Shown here piece after piece: positions 56,065 to 63,799 of a DNA stretch of 64,000 bases; position 1 is the stretch's first letter, and each line of letters opens with the position of its first letter. This stretch comes from an uncultured Bacilli bacterium. GTDB lineage: Bacteria > Bacillota_I > Bacilli_A > RF39 > UBA660. A model generated the notes under the pieces. It was not told where the DNA came from and did not search any database. It saw nothing but the letters and a program-made list of their open reading frames with translations. The DNA lies in the NCBI GenBank assembly GCA_934130545.1, contig CAKOYD010000006.1, forward strand, positions 21,397 to 85,396. The letters run 5' to 3'. Position numbers and translations under genes: made by a program.

Positions 56065-57468
56065 ATGAACAAATTAATTAACAAACTTAAAATAGACACT
56101 AATAATCTATCTGATATAGTATATCGTTATAAAGATATAAATAATACTAAGATATGTATAATTTATTCTGATTCTTTATCGGCATCAGATAAAATAAGTG
56201 ATTTTATTATTGAAAGTTTAGATAAAATAGATCTTAGATATAAAAAAGGTATTAACCTCTACGAAGTTATTAAAAATGATATTGAAAACTTTAAGGTTAT
56301 TGAATTAACTACTTATCAAGATATGTGCTATTACATTAACTCTGGTTTTACTATCATTCTATTTGAAGACAACAAAATATTAGCTTTAGAAACTAAAAAA
56401 AATTTATCAAGAGGTATAACTAATCCCTTAACCGAAAAAAGTTATCGTGGTCCTATGGACTGCTTTATCGAAGAAATTCAAACAAATATTGGACTAATTA
56501 AAAGAAGAATAAAAGATAATAACCTATGGATGAAAGAATATAAACTAGGTACTTATACCCAAACTAAAACTAACTTAATATATATCAACAACTTAGTTGA
56601 AAAATCATTCATTGAATTAATTGATTCTAAACTAAAAAATATAGATATTAAAGGAATAGTTACTGTTGGTAATATTAAAAATCTTATTCAAAAAGAAAAT
56701 GGCACTGTCTTACCAACTATCATGACTACTGAACGCCCCGACTTAGTCGTCACTGCCCTTCTTAAAGGAAAAGTAGTCATTATGTGTGATAACGATCCCT
56801 TTGCCCTAATCCTGCCCACCACTCTAAATGACTTCTTTATAACGACTGAAGATAACTTTAATAAAAGCATCAATATTTCATTTACTAGAATAATTAGATA
56901 CTTATCCTTCTTTATCTCATTATTAACACCCGCTTTATATATAGCAATTACTACTTATAACCAAGAAATAATACCCACTGAACTCATGATAAGTATTGCC
57001 TCGCAACGAGAAAGTGTCCCATTTTCAGCCTTTGTCGAAGCCGCTATCATGATACTTGCCTTTGAAATATTACGTGAAAGTGATTTAAAAATACCAAGTT
57101 TTGCCTCTAGTGCCATCTCTATTGTAGGTGCTCTAGTTCTAGGAGAAGCTGCTGTTAATGCCGGAATAGTCTCCCCTATAATGATTATTGTAATAGCCAT
57201 AACAGCCATATCATCACTAACATTTACTGAACCAGAAATGATTAACGCTCTTAGATGGTATCGCCTAATATTTATGATAGGTTCTACTATTCTAGGACTT
57301 TATGGCACAGTCTTTGTCCTAATTCTATTTATTATTAGACTATCTCACATTAATTCCTTTACTGAACCTTACTTGGTACCATTTGCTCCTACTAATATTC
57401 AAAAACTAAAAAACAGCATTATTAAATTTCCTATAAAAAATAAGGAGGTAAATAATGAAACTAACTAA
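56065..57468 (+). CDS. gerAA: Spore germinant receptor subunit A (GerA family)
   Basis: The ATG at 56065, after GGTGA, gives 467 residues; an upstream TTG/GTG is less likely. The protein has the large N-terminal domain (ESLDKIDLRY, GPMDCFIEEIQTNIGLIKRR) and C-terminal membrane segments with the conserved TELMISIASQRESVPFSA and ILRESDLKIP motifs of GerAA/SpoVAF proteins. It forms part of the inner-membrane germinant receptor of the spore. Operon order here is A-C-B. Confidence 0.95.
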   Translation: MNKLINKLKIDTNNLSDIVYRYKDINNTKICIIYSDSLSASDKISDFIIESLDKIDLRYKKGINLYEVIKNDIENFKVIELTTYQDMCYYINSGFTIILFEDNKILALETKKNLSRGITNPLTEKSYRGPMDCFIEEIQTNIGLIKRRIKDNNLWMKEYKLGTYTQTKTNLIYINNLVEKSFIELIDSKLKNIDIKGIVTVGNIKNLIQKENGTVLPTIMTTERPDLVVTALLKGKVVIMCDNDPFALILPTTLNDFFITTEDNFNKSINISFTRIIRYLSFFISLLTPALYIAITTYNQEIIPTELMISIASQRESVPFSAFVEAAIMILAFEILRESDLKIPSFASSAISIVGALVLGEAAVNAGIVSPIMIIVIAITAISSLTFTEPEMINALRWYRLIFMIGSTILGLYGTVFVLILFIIRLSHINSFTEPYLVPFAPTNIQKLKNSIIKFPIKNKEVNNETN

Positions 57469-58636
57469 TTTAAAAATAATTATCCTCGTGCTTACATTAA
57501 TACCACTAATGACCGGCTGTTATAACTACCAAGAACTAAATAATTTATCCATCGTTACTGGAACATCAATAGAAAAAGAAAATGATAAATATAAAATAAC
57601 TATTCAAGTAGTTAACCCGAAAAAAAATGATGATGCTAGAAGCTCTAGTCAACCAACATTTATCACCTATAGTCAAGTTGGTGATACCTTACAAGAAGCT
57701 TATCGTAATATCGTCTTAACTTCATCTAGAAGAATATATGGAAGTCATATCAATATCTTAATCATCTCTGAAGACATTGCCGAAAAAGATATTCGTGAAA
57801 CTATTGACTTCATTTTTAGAAACCCAGAAATACGTAAAGAGTTTTATGTATTGTTAAGCAAAACACCATCTAAACTTCTTGAATTAAATACTCCAATTAC
57901 TAATATATCATCTAGTAATATTAAAGATACTCTAACTGCTGATGCTATTCACCTAGCCGCATCCAAACAAGTAACCTATAATCAAATGATGAATATGTAT
58001 CTAAACCCTAACTTAGAAATAGTTCTCCCTACAATTGAAATAATTGGCGAAGATACTAAAGGTGATGATATTGATAACTTAAAAAATACTGATCCCAAAA
58101 CTGATTATAAACTAACTGGCTTAGCGGTCTTTAAAGAAAATAAAATACTAACTACTTTAAAAGAAAAAGAATCCATCATCTACAACATTATAACTAATAA
58201 CATAAACAACACTATCTTAAAATATGAATGTGAAAAAGATAAATATATTTCCAATAAAATAAGTGAAATATCAACATCAACAGAAATAGAACCAAAAACT
58301 AATAAATTAAAATTAAAAATAAAAGGTACTGCTACCATAAGTGAAGTCCATTGTAATTACGATTTAACTAATCCTAAAACCATTAAAGAAATAGAAAAAA
58401 ATATTAATAAACAAATTACTAAAGATACCAATAATATAATAAAGAAATTTCAAAATCTTAATACTGATATATTTGGATTTAAAGATATATATTATAAAAA
58501 CTATTATAAAGAATTTAATAAAATAAAAGATAAGTATAATGAAACATTTAAAAATATGGAATTAGATATAACATCTAATATTAAAATAATTGCAAAAGGA
58601 AATATAGAAGGAGATATCTATGAAATGGAAAATTAA
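57455..58636 (+). CDS. gerAC: Germinant receptor lipoprotein subunit C (GerC family)
   Basis: A 393-residue lipoprotein with signal peptide and lipobox LMTGCYNYQELN (Cys near 22), then the Ger(x)C family blocks (VTGTSIEKENDKYKITIQVV, IYGSHINILIISEDIAEK). It starts 14 bases inside gerAA with a strong AAGGAGGTAAATA ribosome binding site. It should be lipidated and sit on the outer side of the inner spore membrane. Confidence 0.93.
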   Translation: MKLTNLKIIILVLTLIPLMTGCYNYQELNNLSIVTGTSIEKENDKYKITIQVVNPKKNDDARSSSQPTFITYSQVGDTLQEAYRNIVLTSSRRIYGSHINILIISEDIAEKDIRETIDFIFRNPEIRKEFYVLLSKTPSKLLELNTPITNISSSNIKDTLTADAIHLAASKQVTYNQMMNMYLNPNLEIVLPTIEIIGEDTKGDDIDNLKNTDPKTDYKLTGLAVFKENKILTTLKEKESIIYNIITNNINNTILKYECEKDKYISNKISEISTSTEIEPKTNKLKLKIKGTATISEVHCNYDLTNPKTIKEIEKNINKQITKDTNNIIKKFQNLNTDIFGFKDIYYKNYYKEFNKIKDKYNETFKNMELDITSNIKIIAKGNIEGDIYEMEN

Positions 58637-59708
58637 TTCTTTACAATATTCATCTATCTTAGCACTTCTTATTTATATACCTATTTTAGGAATTGGTACT
58701 CATTCAATAATTAATATAGCTAAAAACGATGCTTATTTATCTACTATAATAACGGCTATATTAGGTATCATAATCATCTTACTATTCAACTATATTCATT
58801 CATATAATAAAGATAAACCAATAAGTACTACTATTATAAATCTCTATGGTAAAGTATTAGGTAATGTTATTAACACTATAATATGTATTATATTCTTAAT
58901 TATATCAATAACTTATCTCTATAACCTATCAAACTTTATAACAAGCCAATTTTTAAACCAAACACCCACTATTATTATTGTTATATCCATTACTATCTTA
59001 ATAGCATATAATCTAAGTAAAGGATTTCAAAATATGTCACGTGTATCCTTAATATTATTTACAATAACTTTAATACTATATATATTAACATTTATCTTTT
59101 TAATGCCTCATACCGATATAAATAAACTAAAACCTTTACTAAGTAATAACATTACTTCAATTACCAAAGCAGGAATAAATTTAACTTTTACTAATATTTT
59201 ACCAATATTTGCTTTATTATGTATCCCTAAAAATAATATAAAAGATAACCAAAAATTAAATAAATATATAACTATATTCTATATAATTGCTATATCATTA
59301 TGTATCATATTAATAACAGCAACCATAAGTACCTTAGGAATATATCTAACTAAAATGTATCAATATCCTGAATATATTACTCTAAAAGAAGTAAATCTCT
59401 TAGGTTTCATCGAAAGAAGTGAAAATATCCTATCAATTCAATGGATCCTAGGATACTTTGTTGCAATATCTCTTTTCATATACTATATTAGTAGTACCAT
59501 AAAAATAAAAGAAGATACTCCTAACAATATTATCACTATCATTATTTTAATAGTAACAATCTATTTAACTAGAAAGATATTTAAAAATAATACTATGTTT
59601 AACTATTACATCACTAATATCTTCCCATATATAACCATGATATTACTACTAGTATTTGTTTTAATGGCTATAACTATATTTATAAAGAAACGAAAGATAC
59701 CAAACTAG
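58620..59708 (+). CDS. gerAB: Germinant receptor permease-like subunit B (GerB family)
   Basis: A 362-residue protein with about ten membrane segments in the amino-acid-permease-like GerAB arrangement (LALLIYIPILGIGTHSI at the start; FLNQTPTIIIVISITILIAYN). GerAB subunits bind the amino acid germinant. The start overlaps the end of gerAC by 17 bases, with AAGGAGATAT as ribosome binding site. Confidence 0.93.
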   Translation: MKWKINSLQYSSILALLIYIPILGIGTHSIINIAKNDAYLSTIITAILGIIIILLFNYIHSYNKDKPISTTIINLYGKVLGNVINTIICIIFLIISITYLYNLSNFITSQFLNQTPTIIIVISITILIAYNLSKGFQNMSRVSLILFTITLILYILTFIFLMPHTDINKLKPLLSNNITSITKAGINLTFTNILPIFALLCIPKNNIKDNQKLNKYITIFYIIAISLCIILITATISTLGIYLTKMYQYPEYITLKEVNLLGFIERSENILSIQWILGYFVAISLFIYYISSTIKIKEDTPNNIITIIILIVTIYLTRKIFKNNTMFNYYITNIFPYITMILLLVFVLMAITIFIKKRKIPN

Positions 59709-59731
59709 TATCTTTTTTCTATATAAAGTAT

Positions 59732-60157
59732 TTAATGAATTTTTTTACAAACACCTTTATCAGGTTGGTAAAAGCAATGTCCTTTATATTTACCTGCTAA
59801 TTGTTGATCCCACCAAGTACTAGTACAACTAACACCAGCTGTTGGAGCATAAAACCATAAAGCATTAGTAGCCGGATGATAATACTCACCCCTAATAACT
59901 CTCTCTGCTAACTGTTGTTCCTTTTCTGTAGGATTACCATAAAATAAAGAACTATTTGTTCCAGAAAATCCTCCCGGAGACTGATATATCATCTCACTAA
60001 TCGTATTAATGTCTTTAAATGTCAAGCAATCAGCGATAACTCTATTAATACCGACATTACCAACCATCAACATACCAAGTCCACCTTCACCTACAGCTTC
60101 AGCACGCATAAGCCTTGCTAACAGTTCCTTCTCCTTTTGAGTCGCCTTAACAATCAT
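59732..60157 (-). CDS. Spore cortex hydrolase, SleB/CwlJ family
   Basis: The ATG at 60157 after AGGTGA gives 141 residues, essentially one hydrolase_2 domain: LLARLMRAEAVGEGGLGMLM with the catalytic Glu, VGNVGINRVI, and the C-terminal NALWFYAPTAG and CTSTWWDQQLAGKYKGHCFY blocks. There is no signal peptide, which favours CwlJ over SleB. It should degrade muramic-lactam cortex during germination. It is convergent with the gerA operon. Confidence 0.92.
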   Translation of the reverse strand: MIVKATQKEKELLARLMRAEAVGEGGLGMLMVGNVGINRVIADCLTFKDINTISEMIYQSPGGFSGTNSSLFYGNPTEKEQQLAERVIRGEYYHPATNALWFYAPTAGVSCTSTWWDQQLAGKYKGHCFYQPDKGVCKKIH

Positions 60158-60267
60158 ATAATTCACCTATAATAGTATATGATACCAAATAATATTTGTT
60201 CAAAGTGTCAACAAGTATTTACTTTTTTGTTATTGTAAATATATATAAATAAAATCAGAGGTAAAAC

Positions 60268-61389
60268 GTGACAATAGTTAGTGAAGAAACGGAATTATTA
60301 AGTTCCGGAGGAGAAAAAATATCAAAATATAAAAACGATAACGAACTTCATTATAATAATGTAACATCACTATCGATTAATTCATGTTCTTCATTTGAAA
60401 GTTTTAAAAATGCACTAAGTGACCAATTTAGTACTTATAGTAAACACTGCGATATAGCAGCATCTAGAATAAAAGAATGTGCAAATGCTTTAATAGAGAT
60501 TGATACTCAAATTGCAGGTGACAGTGAAGCAACTAGCGAAATAAATGAAGCCACAAACGAAGACATAAGTGAGTTCACAAGTTTGAGTGGATTGACGGCA
60601 ATTACCAGTATTAACATTGTTGTTGACATCGAAAGTTTAATTAGCTTAAGTGATAACGAAAGAAAACAAGTTTTTAACGATTTATCATCATCTTTAACTA
60701 ATGCTGTTTCCAGCATTAAAAATGGAAATGGTTCTTACGAAAGCAATTCTGAATACGAACTAGTAAATAAATTAGTTGATAACTTTATGGATAACATTTC
60801 TACAACAAATTCTGATGGAATAGTTACCTATAAAGTAAATGACTTAGTAAAAAATGATTTCTATAACGAAGTTGTAAAAGAATATGGTGAAGCAGCAAAC
60901 ATAAAAATAACCCCAGACATGCTACATTATGCTAGTAGAAATAAATTACCATTAATAAGAGAAAATATTAGTGAATATAACTTAACATTTAATGGAAGTA
61001 ATCAACCTACTGAAGTAGGTCAAGAATATAACTTTTATAGTGCAGGAATAGTCAACGGCGATGAAAAGACAAGTCCATATTCTAGTGAATTGTATAACAG
61101 TACTGGTTCATATGAAAGAAAATATAGTTGGTATCCGGACGCCGATGGGTCACACCATTACAACTCTAGTAACTGGTATATATGTGATGATGGCTTCTAC
61201 AGAGATGCCGATGGTTATATCATCTGTGCTGATAGGTACAATATGGGCTATAATGAAGATGGCAGTGAAAGAAATGTTCACCAAATTATTGACAGCAATA
61301 ATGCCATCATTGTTGACACACCATTTGGTCCAGGAAAAGTATACGATTTTTGTGAACAAGGAAATATTGATATCTATGTACATAGATAA
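60268..61389 (+). CDS. Putative type VII-exported protein, first gene of the WXG operon
   Basis: A GTG start with AGAGGTAAAAC gives 373 residues. There is no signal peptide or membrane segment. The N-terminus (about 25-95, SFESFKNALSDQFSTYSKHC) is helical like the LXG/WXG targeting domains, followed by a mostly helical middle. The C-terminus (about 270-373) is rich in Tyr, Asp, Gly and Trp (YSWYPDADGSHHYN, GFYRDADGYIICADRYNMGY, TPFGPGKVYDFCEQGNIDIY) and looks like a folded extracellular domain. The gene leads an operon of WXG-like genes, so it is a candidate secreted effector or surface protein. Family unknown. Confidence 0.6.
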   Translation: MTIVSEETELLSSGGEKISKYKNDNELHYNNVTSLSINSCSSFESFKNALSDQFSTYSKHCDIAASRIKECANALIEIDTQIAGDSEATSEINEATNEDISEFTSLSGLTAITSINIVVDIESLISLSDNERKQVFNDLSSSLTNAVSSIKNGNGSYESNSEYELVNKLVDNFMDNISTTNSDGIVTYKVNDLVKNDFYNEVVKEYGEAANIKITPDMLHYASRNKLPLIRENISEYNLTFNGSNQPTEVGQEYNFYSAGIVNGDEKTSPYSSELYNSTGSYERKYSWYPDADGSHHYNSSNWYICDDGFYRDADGYIICADRYNMGYNEDGSERNVHQIIDSNNAIIVDTPFGPGKVYDFCEQGNIDIYVHR

Positions 61390-61405
61390 ATAAGGAGGAA
61401 AAAAT

Positions 61406-61855
61406 ATGGCAAGATTAAGCAAATATGCAAACGAATTTGAAGGTGTTGATGAAGGTAGTGTAAAAACTGCCATTAATAACTTTATTGGCTCACTAAATGA
61501 AGTTGATTATGCACCATGCAATCCATTAAGTACAAATGCTGCATATGATTCAACATTTAATAACGGATTTAGTGATCTAAAAAGTGTTGACATTCAATCA
61601 ATGATTGAATTATGTAATAATTGCATTACTCAAATTATTGAAAAAATAACAACATATAAATCAAAGTATAGTGAATATGAATCTGCATATACAACGTATA
61701 GCACTGCATACGATGCCTATGAGAAAGCACTTAGCAACTATGAAAATGGCAAAGAAAATCACAATAAACCTATACCACCATCAACAGAGACTGTAACATC
61801 TCTAAAAACAGCATTAACAGAATTAGCAAAAGAGATAAAAAATGCTACATTTTAA
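61406..61855 (+). CDS. ESX-like small helical protein, 149 residues
   Basis: A 149-residue helical protein without signal peptide, starting after AAGGAGGAAAAAAT, 16 bases downstream of the previous gene. Its helix-turn-helix size (long helices around 50-105 and 125-149 with Tyr-rich YSEYESAYTTYSTAYDAYE) is like WXG100-related partners, but the WXG motif is absent. It may pair with the neighbouring WXG protein for export. Confidence 0.6.
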   Translation: MARLSKYANEFEGVDEGSVKTAINNFIGSLNEVDYAPCNPLSTNAAYDSTFNNGFSDLKSVDIQSMIELCNNCITQIIEKITTYKSKYSEYESAYTTYSTAYDAYEKALSNYENGKENHNKPIPPSTETVTSLKTALTELAKEIKNATF

Positions 61856-61872
61856 TCAATAGGAGGGAAAAA

Positions 61873-62160
61873 ATGGCAACAATAAAATATAGTATAGAAG
61901 ATTTAAACAATAATAGTACAAGTCTATTAGCTGAATACAACACTATGAACGAAGCACTTAAAAATTTAAATAATTTAACTAGTAGCATAGGAGAACACTG
62001 GAAAGGTACAGATAGTACATCATATATAGAATTTTTATCAAGCAATATTACTACGTTAAATACTTATTTAACCAAATTTCAAACAATAGCAAATAACTTA
62101 GGAACGGCAGCCAGTTGCTATCAAGCACATGAAGATGAATATAAGAAAAGTTTATGGTAG
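61873..62160 (+). CDS. WXG100/ESAT-6-like protein
   Basis: A 95-residue two-helix protein with the central turn SIGEHWKGTDSTSYIEF, where W-K-G is the WXG motif (residues 43-45), and a C-terminal YQAHEDEYKKS segment resembling the YxxxD/E export signal. Length and layout match WXG100 substrates of EssC. A strong AGGAGGG ribosome binding site precedes it. Confidence 0.88.
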   Translation: MATIKYSIEDLNNNSTSLLAEYNTMNEALKNLNNLTSSIGEHWKGTDSTSYIEFLSSNITTLNTYLTKFQTIANNLGTAASCYQAHEDEYKKSLW

Positions 62161-62172
62161 AAAGGAGATAAA

Positions 62173-63225
62173 ATGGATAATATTAGTATAGATTATGCAG
62201 GTATTGAAAGTGATATTTCAACATTAGAAAACAATATTAGTACAATTAATACCTCTTTGAATAGTATAAATAATGTGGACAAAATAATACCAGAATCATG
62301 GCAAAGTGAAGCAGCAAATAAATACAGAGAAGTTGTAACAAGTAATATTATAACACCTATCTCTAGTATCCAAGACACACTTTCAGGTTTAATAACATTA
62401 TTAAAATTTACTGTAGAATCATATAAAGATACGGAAACTGACATAGAAAAAGATGCAACAGAGGCTAATGCACCAATTAAAACAGGAGGTGTTCCTACTA
62501 CTGGTGGAAGTCCTACTACTGGTAGAAGTCCAACTAGAGGTGTTCCTACTACTGGTGGAAGTCCAACTAAAGGTGTTCCTACTACTGGTAGAAGTCCAAC
62601 TAGAGGTGTTCCTACTACTGGTGGAAGTCCAACTAGAGGTGTTCCTACTACTGGTGGAAGTCCAACTAGAGGTGTTCCTACTACTGGTGGAAGTCCAACT
62701 AGAGGTGTTCCTACTACTGGTGGAAGTCCAACGACTGGTGGAAGTCCAACCACTGGCGGAAGTCCTTCAACTGGTGGAACACCTACAACAGGTGGCAACA
62801 CAACTACAGGAGGAAATACTACAACAAGTGGCAATAGTACTACTATAGTAGGAAATAACTCAAATACGTCTGTAAATGAACCAACAACTTCAGTAAACGT
62901 ACCAAATAAATCAGACAATACTATAACTACACCAGACAATACAACAGAAAAGCCATCAACAATTGTAAATAAACCAGATGACCCATTCTATAATCAACAG
63001 CAAACTACTAAAAATAACAACACAAGTACTAAATCATCATCAAGTAATGTAGGAAAAGGCATTGCAACTACAATATTAGGATTAGGTGCAGCCGGAGCCG
63101 TTGGTGCAGCTGGTTATGGTGTGTATAAAAAGAAAAAACGTGACCAAGAAGATGAAGAAGAAGACACAACAAATGATGAGTATGACGTTCACATTCCTGA
63201 AGAAAACATACAAAATGAAGAATAA
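62173..63225 (+). CDS. WXG-domain protein on a repeat stalk with C-terminal membrane anchor
   Basis: This 350-residue protein has an N-terminal WXG-like domain (1-95) with ESWQSEAANKYREVV in the turn (W-Q-S instead of W-x-G). A low-complexity stalk of PTTGGS-type repeats (106-230), a Thr/Asn-rich segment and one hydrophobic segment (about 290-312, TILGLGAAGAVGAAGYGVY) follow, then KKKKR and an acidic tail. With no N-terminal signal, the likely route is type VII export of the N-terminus with the C-terminus left in the membrane. I know of no named family with this build. AAGGAGAT precedes the start; the gene is last in the WXG operon. Confidence 0.75.
   Translation: MDNISIDYAGIESDISTLENNISTINTSLNSINNVDKIIPESWQSEAANKYREVVTSNIITPISSIQDTLSGLITLLKFTVESYKDTETDIEKDATEANAPIKTGGVPTTGGSPTTGRSPTRGVPTTGGSPTKGVPTTGRSPTRGVPTTGGSPTRGVPTTGGSPTRGVPTTGGSPTRGVPTTGGSPTTGGSPTTGGSPSTGGTPTTGGNTTTGGNTTTSGNSTTIVGNNSNTSVNEPTTSVNVPNKSDNTITTPDNTTEKPSTIVNKPDDPFYNQQQTTKNNNTSTKSSSSNVGKGIATTILGLGAAGAVGAAGYGVYKKKKRDQEDEEEDTTNDEYDVHIPEENIQNEE
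62488..62736 (+). repeat. 33-bp tandem repeats encoding GVPTTGGSPTR
   Basis: Six near-identical 33-bp units start at 62539, 62572, 62605, 62638, 62671 and 62704; the first copy (62488-62538) is a 51-bp version with an extra 18-bp PTTGRS-type subunit. Beyond 62736 the array decays into 18-bp PTTGGS/T units. All changes keep the frame, so copy number alters only the stalk length. Confidence 0.95.
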
Positions 63226-63240
63226 AAAATAAACAACAAA

Positions 63241-63274
63241 AAATATGAATACCAAAATTATTCATATTTTTTTA
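63241..63274 (+). terminator. Terminator of the WXG operon
   Basis: Perfect 10-bp stem AAATATGAAT/ATTCATATTT (63241-63250 with 63260-63269), 9-base loop, then a T-run. It ends the operon that starts at 60268. Confidence 0.85.
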
Positions 63275-63328
63275 TGTTAACTATTGAAAAAATAACATTT
63301 TTATGATAAATTATATACATAACTTCAA

Positions 63329-63368
63329 AGGGGATTAGTTAAATGGTATAATAATGGTCTCCAAAACC
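63329..63368 (+). pseudogene. Isolated 5' half of a tRNA-Trp gene
   Basis: These 40 bases read like the 5' half of a tRNA-Trp: acceptor strand AGGGGAT, a foldable D-arm (GTTA/TAAT), anticodon strand ATGGT and the loop CTCCAAA with CCA anticodon, then ACC. After that the match stops; no complementary acceptor or T-arm follows. The last 14 bases are identical to the intact tRNA-Trp 276 bases downstream. Confidence 0.65.
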
Positions 63369-63644
63369 TAACGACTTGAAACAACTTGAAACGATTAAAA
63401 TTAAATTGTTAAAAATTGATTAAGTCCTTTAAATACTTGGAGAAAACCATTCTTATCCTGCTAATAAAGTTCAAATAAATAATTGTTAAACAATAGATTT
63501 TGTGCCAATTTTTGTGCCACTTAGTTCTAAATGTGGCAGTTATTGAAAAATAACAAGAAATATGATACAATATTACTTGTCAAATGAGTGGCACAATTCA
63601 TATAGGGAATTAGTTCAGTTGGTAGAACGCTGGTCTCCAAAACC
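63355..63644 (+). repeat. tRNA-Trp anticodon direct repeat with integrase-arm-like motifs
   Basis: TGGTCTCCAAAACC occurs exactly at 63355-63368 and 63631-63644. Between the copies are repeats of a TGTGCCA motif: TTTGTGCCAA (63510 region), TTGTGCCACT (63512-63521), ATGTGGCAG and AGTGGCACAA (63587-63596, a perfect inverse of 63512-63521). No gene lies in 63,226-63,603 otherwise. Confidence 0.6.
63543..63571 (+). promoter_or_regulatory. tRNA-Trp promoter
   Basis: TTGAAA (63543-63548) and TACAAT (63566-63571) with a 17-base spacer, 32 bases before the mature tRNA. It is bracketed by the inverted TTGTGCCACT/AGTGGCACAA repeat. Confidence 0.65.
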
Positions 63645-63679
63645 AGATGTCGTGAGTTCAAGTCTTACATTCCCTGCCA
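63604..63679 (+). tRNA. tRNA-Trp (CCA)
   Basis: Full 76-nt cloverleaf: acceptor AGGGAAT/ATTCCCT, D-arm with GGTAGA, anticodon arm CTGGT-CTCCAAA-ACCAG with anticodon CCA, T-loop TTCAAGT and encoded CCA. It decodes TGG only, matching standard code use in this genome. Confidence 0.97.
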
Positions 63680-63690
63680 TTGATGATTAC

Positions 63691-63728
63691 CGATTTTTCC
63701 TTATTATATAAGGTTAAATCGTTTTTTT
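63691..63728 (+). terminator. Terminator of tRNA-Trp
   Basis: Stem CGATTT-TT-CCTTAT with ATAAGG-TT-AAATCG (63691-63721), a three-base loop and an internal T-T mismatch, then seven Ts. It stands 11 bases after the tRNA. Confidence 0.85.
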
Positions 63729-63799
63729 ATAATTTAATTTAAAAACAACTTGTATTATTTATTATACAGAGTTAACATCATTAACGAGGTGATGTTATC

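Noticed and set aside
62488..62736. CRISPR-like array
   Set aside because: The 33-bp units are directly tandem with no unique spacers and lie in frame within a coding gene.
62488..62840. LPXTG-type sorting signals in the PTTGG repeats
   Set aside because: They are internal, repeated, and not followed by a hydrophobic segment and basic tail at the right spacing; the membrane segment lies about 60 residues further on.
62193..62939. Long reverse-strand and alternate-frame open frames over the repeats at 62.2-62.9 kb
   Set aside because: They arise because the 33-bp repeat is a multiple of three and lacks stops in other frames; they have no ribosome binding sites and give only monotone Val/Leu/Pro repeats.
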